Below are positions 54,933 to 64,000 of a DNA stretch of 64,000 nucleotides, piece by piece (within the stretch, counting starts at the first letter, position 1; each line of letters starts with the position of its first letter). The translations under genes were made by a program, and so were the position numbers. The notes beneath the pieces were generated by a model, which did not search any database, had not been told where the DNA came from, and worked only from the letters and a program-made list of their open reading frames with translations. This DNA is from Desulfotignum sp. (GTDB taxonomy: Bacteria > Desulfobacterota > Desulfobacteria > Desulfobacterales > Desulfobacteraceae), in assembly GCA_011390335.1 (NCBI GenBank), contig JAABSO010000019.1, positions 1 through 64,000 of the forward strand, read 5' to 3'.

Positions 54933-55478
54933 ATGAATGATGCATCGCAATTTACGCTGTACAGTGGCGGTCACCGGGGCGCAGAAGCTGAATTCGGCAG
55001 ACTGGCTGAGCAGTATGGCATAAAAGAGGTCAATTTCTCCTTTGAAGGCCATAAGCCGGACCGCCAGTCCGGCATCCGGGTACTCACCCCGGAAGAATTA
55101 AAAAAAGGAGATGTCAGCATGGACATCGTTTCCGCCCGCATGGGACGCTCCTTTTCCAAAGCAGATAAAATCCGGAAGGTTATCCAGTCCATTTTCCATA
55201 TGGTCAACAACGGATACCAGATTTTTGTGGTGGGATGGATACTGCCGGATAAGACTGTCAAAGGCGGTACCGGCTGGGGTGTTGAACTTGGAAAACTGTT
55301 TAACCGTCCCTTGTTTGTCTATGAACAGGATCGCAATGACTGGTTTTCCTGGGTGGATAACGAATGGCAGAAGGTAACCCCGCTCATCACCCATAAAAAT
55401 TTTTCCGGCACAGGTACCCGGAACCTGACGGATGATGCAAAAAACGCCATGGCAGAGCTGTTTGAGCGCTCCTTTTAA
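54933..55478 (+). CDS. SLOG/Rossmann-like hypothetical protein
   Basis: 181 residues. The start FTLYSGGHRGAEAEFGRLAE and the later GGTGWGVELGKLFNRPLFVY look like the nucleotide-binding loops of SLOG (YpsA/LOG-like) Rossmann folds, but this is a pattern impression. ATG 54933 has AGGAG seven bases upstream. It stands alone on the plus strand and its stop is directly followed by that of the converging MinD-like gene. Confidence 0.75.
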   Translation: MNDASQFTLYSGGHRGAEAEFGRLAEQYGIKEVNFSFEGHKPDRQSGIRVLTPEELKKGDVSMDIVSARMGRSFSKADKIRKVIQSIFHMVNNGYQIFVVGWILPDKTVKGGTGWGVELGKLFNRPLFVYEQDRNDWFSWVDNEWQKVTPLITHKNFSGTGTRNLTDDAKNAMAELFERSF

Positions 55479-56618
55479 TTACTGGTCCGCCATCCATGAT
55501 TCAAAATCCAGGACCAGCTTCGGTGACCCGGGCAGATTCTGATGCCTGTCCTGTTTTTTGTCCTGGTACTGATCCGGATCTTTGTCGTGATCCGGATCTT
55601 TTTTCTTCTGCTGCACTTTTTTATGCACAGCTGCTTTTTTGGAATCCGGCGCCAGTAAAGGTTCCGGCAGGGCCAGTGCCTTGTTGCCACGGTCATAAAG
55701 CAGGATCTGTTTGATGGATGCCACCTCTTCCAGAAGATACGTCATGCGGGCCTCGATGGTGGATAACCGCTGTTCAACCTGATCTGTCCGGGGCTTTTTT
55801 TCAGGCTCTTTTGCCCTGCCGCTGCCCATCAGCTCCAGGCACTGGTCCCAGAATATTTCCATGGGAAGATCCCCGGCAGCACCATCCTTGAGCTTCATGG
55901 CCAGAGACCGGATACAGCGGGATGCGGCAGACCCGGGAAAAAGCATGGTAAAAGGGACCTGGGATACCACGGAAATGGGCACATTGGCATCCCGTGCCAC
56001 AATCCCTAAGGCAGTAATTTTCAGGGACAAAAATTTCTTGACAGTCTTTCTCAGCTTGGCATAGGCAGACCTGGCAGATGCTGCGGTTTTCACCTGGTTG
56101 ACCACCACCCGTACCGGCGGCAGGGACCGGACGTCTCCTCTGGAAAGCACCTTTAACAACGAATAGGCATCTGTCAGGGAGGTGGGTTCCGGGGTGATCA
56201 CCAGGACCATCTGGTGGGATGCCCGGCAGAAGGCCATGACCTGAGCAGAAATGCCTGCAGATGTATCAAAAATGAAAAAATCATAACTGCCCATCCGCAA
56301 GAACGCCTGTATCAGACGCTGGGCCTCTGCGCCAGTCAGATCCGCCATTTTTTCCACCCCTGAGCTGCCGGGAATGATATCAATGCCCTGAAAATTGCGG
56401 ATTATGATATCCTCCAGTTTTTTTTCACCGGAGATGACCGCATCAAGACCATGTTCCGGAAAAATACCGGTGAGGACATTGACATTGGCCAGCCCCAGGT
56501 CGGCATCAAAAAGGCAGACTTTGTGGCCCTGTGATGCCAGGCAGAGAGACAGATTCAGGCTGATGCTGGTTTTTCCCACACCCCCTTTTCCACTGGTGAT
56601 GGTAATGACGTTCGCCAT
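55479..56618 (-). CDS. MinD/FlhG-like P-loop ATPase with charged C-terminal tail
   Basis: 379 residues. Deviant Walker A SGKGGVGKTSISLNL near 8-22 and DADLGLANVNVL near 39 mark the MinD/ParA family; the ATPase domain ends near 260. The remaining part has a coiled-coil-like segment and a tail rich in Lys, Asp and Gln (KKKDPDHDKDPDQYQDKKQD). Members place flagella, pili or division machinery. It is the last gene of the operon with the HDOD kinase and GspE-N-like protein, starting two bases after the latter. Confidence 0.92.
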   Translation of the reverse strand: MANVITITSGKGGVGKTSISLNLSLCLASQGHKVCLFDADLGLANVNVLTGIFPEHGLDAVISGEKKLEDIIIRNFQGIDIIPGSSGVEKMADLTGAEAQRLIQAFLRMGSYDFFIFDTSAGISAQVMAFCRASHQMVLVITPEPTSLTDAYSLLKVLSRGDVRSLPPVRVVVNQVKTAASARSAYAKLRKTVKKFLSLKITALGIVARDANVPISVVSQVPFTMLFPGSAASRCIRSLAMKLKDGAAGDLPMEIFWDQCLELMGSGRAKEPEKKPRTDQVEQRLSTIEARMTYLLEEVASIKQILLYDRGNKALALPEPLLAPDSKKAAVHKKVQQKKKDPDHDKDPDQYQDKKQDRHQNLPGSPKLVLDFESWMADQ

Positions 56619-56620
56619 GG

Positions 56621-57622
56621 TCAGGCTTCCTGTTTAACGGGGATAGCCAGGATCATTATCCGGTCCCCCTGTTTTTCAAAAGAAAATGCAACAGCCCGGC
56701 AGCGGTAGTTTTTAATGACAGCCTGGTGCTGTTTTTGGATAAATTGTAAAAAAGCCGGCTTTCGCCCGGGCTGCACTGTGCAGCCTATCTGATGCCGGGT
56801 CTGTTCATATGTCTCATACAATTGTATAATTTTATCTTTTTCACGCACAGGGTCACTGATTTTCACAAAAAAATCAGTCACAGTGGGCAGGATTCGGGTT
56901 TTTTCTGCCGACTGGTCCTGTGTATGTTCTGCCGGCCGGTCCTGTGCTTTTTCTGCTTTTTTTTGGGGGTCAAAACATTTCTGATAGAGTATTTTAAAAA
57001 ACCAGGAAAATCCGGGAAATGAAACAAAAACCGGGGTGAACCGGTACTGGGGAAATTTTTTGTCCAGTTCAGCAATAAAGCATAAGGCATCCGGGTCTGT
57101 AATAGCGCACAAAAGGGTTTCTTCCTTGAGGACCAAAGGAATAATCTGGTGCCTGGCTGCCTGGTCAGCCGGTATGATACTGGAAAGATTTTTGCGCTTT
57201 TTTTCTGAAAAAACCATATCACTGATGGAACGCAGGGGAATGTGAAACAGGTCCAGAAGCATCTGTTGAATAACCGGCTTGGGCACCTGGCTTTCTTCCA
57301 GCAAAAGTCCCAGAAAGGAAATCCCGGTTTCAGCGGACCTGTCTGAAAGCTGGGCCACCCGTGTGGCCGGCAGCAGGTTCTGGGATACCAGCCGGTCCTG
57401 CAGACTGATGAGTTTGTTGTTTTTTTTCAGAACCTGGTAGGTTTCCACCGGTGTGAGCAGATTGAGATCACAGAGGATGGATCCGAACAGGCGGCGGTCT
57501 TTGCAGGATTTGTCATCTGTAACATTTGCCTGGATGGCCAGGACCCGGTCAATATCGTTGGAATGAATCAGGCCTTCCTCTTCCAGAATGCTGCCGGTTT
57601 TCGGCCCTTTGAATTCTGTCAT
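56621..57622 (-). CDS. GspE/PilB N-terminal-domain-like protein
   Basis: 333 residues. The N-terminal half (GSILEEEGLIHSNDIDRVLA, then LFGSILCDLNLLTPVETYQV and LGLLLEESQVPKPVIQQMLL) looks like repeated MshEN/GspE-N modules, which in type II secretion and pilus ATPases bind cyclic di-GMP or partner proteins. The ATPase part is absent, so a stand-alone sensor or adaptor is likely. It overlaps the HDOD kinase stop by four bases and precedes the MinD-like gene. Confidence 0.85.
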   Translation of the reverse strand: MTEFKGPKTGSILEEEGLIHSNDIDRVLAIQANVTDDKSCKDRRLFGSILCDLNLLTPVETYQVLKKNNKLISLQDRLVSQNLLPATRVAQLSDRSAETGISFLGLLLEESQVPKPVIQQMLLDLFHIPLRSISDMVFSEKKRKNLSSIIPADQAARHQIIPLVLKEETLLCAITDPDALCFIAELDKKFPQYRFTPVFVSFPGFSWFFKILYQKCFDPQKKAEKAQDRPAEHTQDQSAEKTRILPTVTDFFVKISDPVREKDKIIQLYETYEQTRHQIGCTVQPGRKPAFLQFIQKQHQAVIKNYRCRAVAFSFEKQGDRIMILAIPVKQEA

Positions 57623-59748
57623 GGGACAGCCTCTCCTGATACCGGCAGAAAAATGGTAAACCTGGTGCCTTTTTTCAACTGGCTGTCACAGATGATCCTG
57701 CCGTTAAGCTGCCTGACAATGCCATGCACAATGGCAAGGCCCAGACCGGCATTTTTTTTTCCTTTTTTGCTGGTGTTATAGGGTTCAAATAGTTTTTCCA
57801 TGATTTTTGGATCAATGCCCGGGCCGTTATCGGAAATCGTAATTTCAATATGGCCGGGAAGCTGTTTTTTTTCACCGATGAGAATTTTGGCGGATTCCTG
57901 CCGGAACCGGGTGTGTATCGTTATCTTTCCGCCTTTTTCCATGGCTTCTGCCCCATTTTTTATCAGATTGATGAGCACCTGCTTGATGCCGTTCGGGTCT
58001 GTTTTAATCCGGGGCAGATGGGGGTCCAGGTGCATGACAGTGTCTATCTGCCGGGGCAGGAGCATGGATTTTTTGACTATTTCCATCATCCGGGCACACA
58101 ACTGGTTCACATCCACCATCTCAAATCCGGAAATCCTGGGGCTTGAAAAACTGGACAACCCGTCCAGGAGCAGAGAAACCCGGCCCATCTCTTCTTTTAC
58201 CACGGACAGCTCCTCCTGGGCCGGATGTTTGCCCGGCAGTTTCAAACTCAGGCTTTCCAAATAGTTTCTGATGATGGCAATGGGGTTGTTTATCTCATGG
58301 ATGACCTTGTCTGTCATGGTGGCAAAGGCTTCCATTTTTTTTTCACTGACACGGTCGGCATGTTCCTGGTGGATCCAGATATTTTCCAGACAGATACCAG
58401 TCTGCCGGGAAAAAATATCCACAATGCCCTGGCTGGCGCGAATCTTGTGAAACAGGTCCTTATCTCCCCCCAGAACCATGGTTCCCATCATTCTGCCGGC
58501 AGACCGGATGGGCAGGGCATAAAACCCGCTGGTTTCCAGCAGCCGCAGAATCTGGATATCAGAGACAGCCAGTCGTTCCTGCAGGTCTATGCTGGTCTGG
58601 GGGACTGTTTTTTTCACACTTTTAACAATCAGGCTGGTCTGATTTGACATAGGCAGGGCCACCCGCTTGATGACCTGGTGATTTTTATCCTGGCGGCTGC
58701 ATGCACCGGTCAGCAAATCTTTTTTTTCATCCAGGAAAAAGAAAAATATACGGGGCACCTGGAACAGAATTCTGAACCCTTTTTCCACCACCCCCATAAT
58801 GGATTCCGTATCCCGGGCTTTCACCAGGTTTTCCAGGGTGCCGTAAACCAGGGAGGCATCTGTGACAGCTGCAGCAACCTTGTTTTCAGCAGCCGGGTTG
58901 TCTTTGGCATCCAATGCAATATCCAGATGCCGGGCCAGATCCATGACATCATTTTGGGTCTGTGCAACCATCTGCTCCATGCGGGCCTGATGAATGCCTG
59001 TAAGCGCAGCCAGATCTGTCATGTCTGCCTGATTTTCATCTCCTGACAACTGGTTGGCTGCATAAATGGTCCTGATCTGGGCCAGTTCCCCCTGGATTTT
59101 TTCAAAGGGTTCATGGAGAAACAACACTGCATCGGCAACCAGGGGGTTGAGCTGCCATCGCCTGAACAGCCAGGCACTCACCTGGGGGGTATCTGTCTGG
59201 AACACAGCCATTTCAGCCCGGGCTGCTTTTTTTTCCATGTCATTGGTTTTCAAAACAGGGGCATATTCTTCGGGAAAGGTCTGCATCAGGGCCAGGCGGC
59301 CGATGTCATGGAGCAGTCCGGCCAGAAAAAATTCATCCAGATTACCCAGACCCTGTTCTTGTGCCAGGTTTTCCGCCATGAGGGCACATGTGTAGGAATG
59401 ATACCAGAACTGTCCCATGTTGAACCCCGGCAGTTTTCTGGACAGGTTGAAAAAATGCAGGGCTACGGATGAAATGGCCAGGTTGCGGATGGTGTCCACC
59501 CCCAGATAGACCACAGCATTTTTGATTGTGGTAACATCCTGGCGCAGGTTGACATAGGATGATCCCATGATCTGGAGAAGCTTGGCTGTCAAAGAGGGAT
59601 CTGTGGAAATAATCCGGGTCAATTCCCGGGTGCTGGAATCATCATTGTTGCAGGCCTTTACCAGCGCAACCATGACCTGGGGCAGCTGTGGCAGGTGCCT
59701 GGATTGTCCCAGTTTTTCAAATACGTTGTTCACACGGATCCGATTCAA
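57619..59748 (-). CDS. HDOD-domain sensor histidine kinase
   Basis: 709 residues. HDOD domain at about 15-270 (LPQLPQVMVALVKACNNDDS, FLAGLLHDIGRLAL), a GAF-like region at about 300-450, then HisKA with HEINNPIAIIRNYLESL and HATPase_c with NLIKNGAEAM and GLGLAIVHGIVRQL. No membrane helix, so cytoplasmic. HDOD proteins often link signalling to motility or surface behaviour. The start is uncertain: TTG 59748 or GTG 59733, with no clear ribosome site. First gene of the operon with the GspE-N-like and MinD-like genes; no response regulator is adjacent. Confidence 0.92.
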   Translation of the reverse strand: MNRIRVNNVFEKLGQSRHLPQLPQVMVALVKACNNDDSSTRELTRIISTDPSLTAKLLQIMGSSYVNLRQDVTTIKNAVVYLGVDTIRNLAISSVALHFFNLSRKLPGFNMGQFWYHSYTCALMAENLAQEQGLGNLDEFFLAGLLHDIGRLALMQTFPEEYAPVLKTNDMEKKAARAEMAVFQTDTPQVSAWLFRRWQLNPLVADAVLFLHEPFEKIQGELAQIRTIYAANQLSGDENQADMTDLAALTGIHQARMEQMVAQTQNDVMDLARHLDIALDAKDNPAAENKVAAAVTDASLVYGTLENLVKARDTESIMGVVEKGFRILFQVPRIFFFFLDEKKDLLTGACSRQDKNHQVIKRVALPMSNQTSLIVKSVKKTVPQTSIDLQERLAVSDIQILRLLETSGFYALPIRSAGRMMGTMVLGGDKDLFHKIRASQGIVDIFSRQTGICLENIWIHQEHADRVSEKKMEAFATMTDKVIHEINNPIAIIRNYLESLSLKLPGKHPAQEELSVVKEEMGRVSLLLDGLSSFSSPRISGFEMVDVNQLCARMMEIVKKSMLLPRQIDTVMHLDPHLPRIKTDPNGIKQVLINLIKNGAEAMEKGGKITIHTRFRQESAKILIGEKKQLPGHIEITISDNGPGIDPKIMEKLFEPYNTSKKGKKNAGLGLAIVHGIVRQLNGRIICDSQLKKGTRFTIFLPVSGEAVP

Positions 59749-59910
59749 AAATAAAATGCTGCGTTGGGGTTTTTGGCTCTTTTATTCATGGTTTTTATAG
59801 TTATTTTACCACCACAAATCAATAGGTTTAAAAAATAATCGCAATGATTTATTATGTAAGGGTTTGTGATGATACCGACTTGAAACAATTGCCCCAAGGA
59901 AAGTGTTCCC

Positions 59911-60408
59911 ATGTTTACACCCAATGATCTGATTGATATTGCCGCAAAAATGGAAAAAAACGGCCAGGCCATTTACCTGGAATCCAAAAAAAAAGTTGAC
60001 AGCCGCACCCTGAAATCCCTGCTCCAATGGATGGCAGATGAAGAAGCTACCCACCGGGAGTGGTTTTTGGAACAAAAAGACTTCTGGAGATCTTCTGCTG
60101 ATGACACAGATCTGGAAACCATGCTGCCGGACGTGATCAAAGAGATGATGGGGGAAAAGACACTGTCTCTGGATGATGTGGATTTTTCCCAGATCCGGTC
60201 TGCCTCTGAGATGCTTGACACATTTGTCACATTTGAAAATGACACCATATTATTTTATGAATTTCTCCAGGCCTTTATCCAGGATACCCGGGCCCTGGCC
60301 GGGCTGGAAAAAATCATCGAAGAGGAAAAAAACCATGTGGAAAAACTTACAGAAATGATCCAGGCCATATCCAGCAAAAAAATCAACGAACAAACCTTTC
60401 ATTCGTAA
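59911..60408 (+). CDS. Ferritin-like (rubrerythrin-type) di-iron protein
   Basis: 165 residues, a four-helix bundle with carboxylate/His sites: MEKNGQAIYLESKKK, then WMADEEATHREWFLEQ, and in the second half FENDTILFYEFLQ and EEEKNHVEKLTEM. These are the paired E...ExxH ligands of a di-iron site. It probably handles peroxide or iron in this anaerobe. No rubredoxin domain. AAGGAA precedes the ATG. Divergent from the HDOD kinase operon. Confidence 0.9.
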   Translation: MFTPNDLIDIAAKMEKNGQAIYLESKKKVDSRTLKSLLQWMADEEATHREWFLEQKDFWRSSADDTDLETMLPDVIKEMMGEKTLSLDDVDFSQIRSASEMLDTFVTFENDTILFYEFLQAFIQDTRALAGLEKIIEEEKNHVEKLTEMIQAISSKKINEQTFHS

Positions 60409-60508
60409 ACGCGCGGTGTTCAGGGGTGGTGTTTTTTAAACCCGTGGTTATGTTGTCAGCTAAGACAAACAAAAACATAAATGACTGACATGATACAAAG
60501 GGGGATAC

Positions 60509-62125
60509 ATGACACCCGGACACTCACAAAACGCGCTTGATTCTCTGCATTTTGACAACCGGTTTGTCCGAAACCTGCCGCCCGACCCGGAACCATCCAA
60601 TTTCCGCCGCCAGGTCCTGAATGCCTGCTTTTCCCGGGTAGCGCCCACCCCGGTGTCTGCACCGCAGCTGGTGGCGGTCTCCCCGGATGCGGCAGCCCTG
60701 CTGGATCTGGATGAAAAATCCTGGCAATCGGATCTGTTTGTGCAGGTGTTCACCGGCAACCACCTGCTTGCCGGTATGTATCCGTTTGCCATGTGCTACG
60801 GCGGCCACCAGTTCGGCAACTGGGCCGGTCAGCTTGGGGATGGACGGGCCATCAACTTAGGAGAGGTGATCAACCGCCAGGGCGGAAGGTGGATACTCCA
60901 GCTCAAGGGTGCCGGACCAACCCCGTATTCACGCAACGCAGACGGCCTGGCTGTGCTCCGGTCCTCCATCCGGGAATTTTTGTGCAGTGAGGCCATGTTT
61001 TTTCTGGGAATCCCCACCACCCGGGCCTTGAGCCTGACCCTCACCGGCGAGGCAGTGGAAAGGGACATGTTCTATGACGGCCACCCAAAAGAGGAACCCG
61101 GGGCAGTGGTCTGCCGCCTGTCCCCGTCATTCATACGGTTCGGCAATTTTCAGATCCATGGGGCCAGGCAGGAAACCGCAGTATTGAAACAGCTCATGGA
61201 TTATACCATCAAGACCGATTTTCCCCACCTGGGAGAGCCCGATCAGGACACCTATATCCGCTGGTTCAATGAGGTATGCCAGACCACCTGTTCTCTGGTG
61301 CTGGACTGGATGCGGGTGGGATTTGTTCACGGGGTGATGAATACGGACAACATGTCCATCCTGGGTCTGACCATTGACTATGGTCCCTATGGATGGCTGG
61401 AAAACTACGACCCTGCCTGGACACCCAATACCACGGATGCACACGGCCGGCGCTACTGCTTTCAGAACCAGGGCCAGATCGCCCTGTGGAACCTGGCCCA
61501 GCTGGCCAGTGCCGTGCACCCGGTCATCAATGATGCAGAACCCTTGAAAGCAGCTCTGGAAGACTTTTCTCAGACATTTCAACAGGGCTGGCAGACCATG
61601 ATGGTACAGAAACTGGGACTGAGCCGGTTCCATCCTGATACGGATGAATCTTTGATCAAAGACCTTCTCACACTGCTCCAGGCCCGGGAAACCGATTATA
61701 CACTGTTCTTCAGGGGGCTTTCCCGGGTGCGGTTTTCCAAAACCCTGTCTGAAAATGATATAACACAGGTTCCCGATCCCATCAAAGAGGCCCTGTACCA
61801 GCCGGACCAGATCCATCAGGAATATGAAAAACAGCTGTCTGACTGGCTGCGGCATTACCACAGCCGGATCATCCAGGAGAAGGTTCCCAGGGACATGCAG
61901 AAAAAACAGATGAGCCGGCAGAATCCCCTATATGTACTGCGCAACTACCTTGCCCAGATGGCCATTGACAAGGCAGAAAAAAATGACTTTTCCATGGTAC
62001 ATGAACTGCTGGAAGTGATGAAAAACCCCTATGACTTTCAGCCGGGCAAAGAAAAATTTGCACAAAAACGCCCGGAATGGGCCCGCAACAGACCCGGGTG
62101 CTCCATGTTATCCTGCAGTTCGTGA
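60509..62125 (+). CDS. selO: SelO/YdiU protein adenylyltransferase
   Basis: 538 residues. Pseudokinase-fold signatures: CYGGHQFGNWAGQLGDGRAI, LQLKGAGPTPYSRNADG, GVMNTDNMSI and TIDYGPYGWLE. SelO transfers AMP from ATP to protein hydroxyls and affects redox homeostasis. The C terminus CSMLSCSS has Cys where eukaryotic SelO has selenocysteine. AAGGGGG precedes the ATG. Its last 18 bases overlap the end of the converging MscS gene. Confidence 0.95.
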   Translation: MTPGHSQNALDSLHFDNRFVRNLPPDPEPSNFRRQVLNACFSRVAPTPVSAPQLVAVSPDAAALLDLDEKSWQSDLFVQVFTGNHLLAGMYPFAMCYGGHQFGNWAGQLGDGRAINLGEVINRQGGRWILQLKGAGPTPYSRNADGLAVLRSSIREFLCSEAMFFLGIPTTRALSLTLTGEAVERDMFYDGHPKEEPGAVVCRLSPSFIRFGNFQIHGARQETAVLKQLMDYTIKTDFPHLGEPDQDTYIRWFNEVCQTTCSLVLDWMRVGFVHGVMNTDNMSILGLTIDYGPYGWLENYDPAWTPNTTDAHGRRYCFQNQGQIALWNLAQLASAVHPVINDAEPLKAALEDFSQTFQQGWQTMMVQKLGLSRFHPDTDESLIKDLLTLLQARETDYTLFFRGLSRVRFSKTLSENDITQVPDPIKEALYQPDQIHQEYEKQLSDWLRHYHSRIIQEKVPRDMQKKQMSRQNPLYVLRNYLAQMAIDKAEKNDFSMVHELLEVMKNPYDFQPGKEKFAQKRPEWARNRPGCSMLSCSS

Positions 62126-63808
62126 ACCCTCTCTTTTAGGCAGCGCTGCCGGTTTGTGCACCGTAAGCTGGGGAAAGGGAATTTCCCAGTTGTTTTGGGT
62201 ACAGGCATCTGTGCACCACCGCTGGATGGCCCGGGAGATCCGGTTGTAAAGGGGTGCCATTTTCCCCTCAAAATCTGCAATAACCACAAGATCCAGAGAG
62301 GATGACCCGGCTGCGGCAAATTCCACCCTGAGGTTCAGCAAAGAGTCTGCATATGCTTCTGCTTCCAGCTGGTTCTGAATATGGGCTTCCAGGATCTCAA
62401 GTATCTCATGGGTGGCTGCAGCCTGAAGATTATAGGATATGCCGAAACCAATTTTCAGCCGGAAATTAACGGACAGGTTCATTGGAGACATGCCCAGAAA
62501 ATCAGCGGTCTGGTACACCTTTTTCGCCCCTCCCCGCATGACAAGCTCCACCATTTCATGGGACAGGCTGGTGACACATCCCCTGGTATCGTCCGAAAGA
62601 ATCACCCAGTCATTTTTCCGGCAGGGAAACCAGGGTTCATGGCGCTTAAAGGACCGGGAAGTCAGGTCCATCAGGGTTTCAATGGGAAGCCGCAGGGTCT
62701 GTCCCAAATCAGGGTTTTCAAACAAAGAAAACATGTTGATGCGTTTTACCAGCCAGGGCACGCCCTGGTAAACGACCCGCTCACCTTCCCGTACCGCTCC
62801 GATATTGAGCATCAGACGGCTCTGGTGCCAGAACCGGGGCAGGGTGTGTTTGGCTGCCCACCCCAGACCCATGAGAAAAATAATGGCCAGGGACAAAAGC
62901 ACCCAGTCCTCAAACACATAAAAAACCAGGATCACCACAAGCAGTGCAGCAAAAAAAGTCACAACCCGGAACAAAAGATCCAGGGCCCGGAGATGAAACG
63001 GCCGGTACTGGGCCATGTATCCGGGAATGTATTTGACCAAAGACATATAGGCATACCTGATCAGCAGCACGATACTGATACAGGAAACAAGGGCGATAAA
63101 CAGAAAAAGTCCCCGGTTTTTAAAAAAGTTCTTGATGGAGGCCTGGGAGCTTTCAATAAGGGACTGTTCTTCTGATTCCAGTTCCGACAGCTGCATCTGG
63201 GTGATTTCCAGTTTGCTTAAGATCTGATTTTCCACCCCCTGCCATTCCGGCACCAGCTTTTCCAGTTGCTTCTCTAAGGTCTTGTCTTGGGTGCGGGATA
63301 TCAGGTCCATCAGATTTTCATTGGCCTGCCGGACAATTGGTTTGCGTTTCTGGTAATAGGAAAGCTCGTCTTTGAGCTGTGTTTTCTGCCGGGTCTTCTG
63401 GGTAAGCCTCTTCAATTCGGTTATTCCGGGCTCTATAAGGGAGACCAGTTCATCTTTCCAGTTGAACTGTTCCTCTTTTTGTTCGGCAAACAAACCAATG
63501 TCCACCCCGGTGGCAATGCGCTCAAAATCCCGACTGGCCGAGGCCAGCATCTTGTCCAGCCTGTCCAGTTCCGCTACCAAATTTTCTTTTTGTCTTTCCG
63601 ATGTACTGGTTGCAATATCCTGTTTTTTTTCAGCTATCCGCTGTTCTATATTCTGCATGAGTGCAATAATGGAATCCAGCATATCCAGAGATCCGTATTC
63701 AACAGGCCCTGGTTTGTCATCCACATCCTGGGCACCGGCAGATAATACCATTCCCAGCAAGCCTGCCAGCAAAAAAATCATTACCGCATAGATCCGCACC
63801 TTACCCAT
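62108..63808 (-). CDS. MscS-family mechanosensitive channel with long coiled-coil N terminus
   Basis: 566 residues. Signal peptide (about 1-27), coiled-coil-rich periplasmic part to about 225 (KEQINWK-type helices with many Glu, Lys, Gln), membrane helices near 235-255, 285-310 and 315-335, then a cytoplasmic MscS-like domain. ATG 63808 has AAGGAG close upstream, better than ATG 63832. It overlaps the end of the gene at 63829 only if the longer start is used. The pump senses membrane tension or osmotic downshift. Confidence 0.88.
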   Translation of the reverse strand: MGKVRIYAVMIFLLAGLLGMVLSAGAQDVDDKPGPVEYGSLDMLDSIIALMQNIEQRIAEKKQDIATSTSERQKENLVAELDRLDKMLASASRDFERIATGVDIGLFAEQKEEQFNWKDELVSLIEPGITELKRLTQKTRQKTQLKDELSYYQKRKPIVRQANENLMDLISRTQDKTLEKQLEKLVPEWQGVENQILSKLEITQMQLSELESEEQSLIESSQASIKNFFKNRGLFLFIALVSCISIVLLIRYAYMSLVKYIPGYMAQYRPFHLRALDLLFRVVTFFAALLVVILVFYVFEDWVLLSLAIIFLMGLGWAAKHTLPRFWHQSRLMLNIGAVREGERVVYQGVPWLVKRINMFSLFENPDLGQTLRLPIETLMDLTSRSFKRHEPWFPCRKNDWVILSDDTRGCVTSLSHEMVELVMRGGAKKVYQTADFLGMSPMNLSVNFRLKIGFGISYNLQAAATHEILEILEAHIQNQLEAEAYADSLLNLRVEFAAAGSSSLDLVVIADFEGKMAPLYNRISRAIQRWCTDACTQNNWEIPFPQLTVHKPAALPKREGSRTAG

Positions 63809-63828
63809 TTTGGCTCCTTTTTTCCCCA

Positions 63829-64000
63829 TCATCTGTTTGCCGCCCTGGTCTGTTTTAAAGAAGCTACCAGGGCATGCACCCGGGCCTGTATCTCTTTTCC
63901 CACAATGGCAGCATGTTCTGCATCTGTTGCTTCAGGCAGATCCCAGAACAGGGTTTTCACCCCTGGTAAGGGCGTTAAACCCGGTTCCAGACACACCACA
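63829..64000 (-). CDS. C-terminal part of an unidentified protein, possibly LMW phosphatase/ArsC-like (partial)
   Basis: An open frame enters from the right edge and ends at TGA (63831-63829), 56 residues. The text GVKTLFWDLPEATDAEHAAI and EIQARVHALVASLK resembles the end of low-molecular-weight phosphatases and arsenate reductases, where a W-D-x-P segment is followed by a final helix. The match is short and uncertain. It lies just upstream of the MscS gene on the same strand, so the two may be co-transcribed. Confidence 0.5.
   Translation of the reverse strand, partial: VVCLEPGLTPLPGVKTLFWDLPEATDAEHAAIVGKEIQARVHALVASLKQTRAANR

Noticed and set aside
60409..60508. Terminator between the ferritin-like gene and selO
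   Set aside because: A GGTGTTTTTTAA run is present but no adequate stem precedes it.
1..64000. tRNA, rRNA, CRISPR array, integrase or transposase
   Set aside because: No T-loop, array-like repeat spacing or recombinase signature was seen on either strand; the only dispersed repeat found is the 162-bp element.

Overview
The window looks like a chromosomal segment of a strictly anaerobic Desulfobacterota bacterium, most likely Desulfobacteraceae-like. This is inferred from gene content and protein style: a glutamate synthase split into glutaminase, FMN and ferredoxin/FAD parts, beta-oxidation genes under an enhancer-binding regulator, a QseE/QseG/QseF-type triad and several HDOD, PAS and REC signalling proteins. 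No rRNA, tRNA, CRISPR array or recognisable transposase was seen. Most of the window is GC-rich and densely packed, with many 4-base ATGA overlaps between genes.

Layout. 1-3564: tail of a coiled-coil gene, then an AT-rich restriction-modification island with a beta-class methylase on the minus strand, divergent from a C-protein controller, a BamHI-like endonuclease and a second methylase of a different class. 3616-8626 (minus): proline-racemase-family enzyme, DMT transporter, YjbQ, transketolase, radical SAM protein. 9015-13616 (plus): histidine kinase, lipoprotein and sigma-54 response regulator in the order of qseE-qseG-qseF, then a good sigma-54 promoter, three tandem 22-bp repeats and a FeeM-like N-acyl amino acid synthase gene. 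13707-19465 (minus): hsp20-lon-rlpA-recD2 operon. 19599-25218: fabG-like reductase, hybrid kinase, then lnt-prfB-HD, with the prfB +1 frameshift. 25227-27896: polar amino-acid ABC transporter. 28159-29879: phosphoesterase-like protein and a ParB-like/RAM fusion. 29942-31558: solitary family 5 binding protein. 31603-36673: three-gene glutamate synthase. 37013-38510: small genes and the first copy of a 162-bp repeat. 38534-44496: enhancer-binding regulator divergent from hydroxyacyl-CoA dehydrogenase, acyl-CoA dehydrogenase and thiolase. 44493-48931: RND efflux pump. 49043-49204: second copy of the 162-bp repeat. 49237-54716: long GAPDH and a 1405-residue PPDK-like protein with no TIM barrel. 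54933-59748: SLOG-like protein and an operon of HDOD-kinase, GspE-N-like protein and MinD-like ATPase. 59911-64000: ferritin-like protein, SelO, MscS channel and the tail of an upstream gene.

The items most worth following are the BamHI-type island with a surplus methylase, the FeeM-like gene with a sigma-54 promoter and a repeat-bearing leader next to a QseEGF-like system, the 162-bp element bounded by perfect 20-bp inverted repeats, the HDOD-kinase/GspE-N/MinD operon and the GAPDH/PPDK-like pair. All functions are read from sequence and remembered family knowledge; no database search was run.
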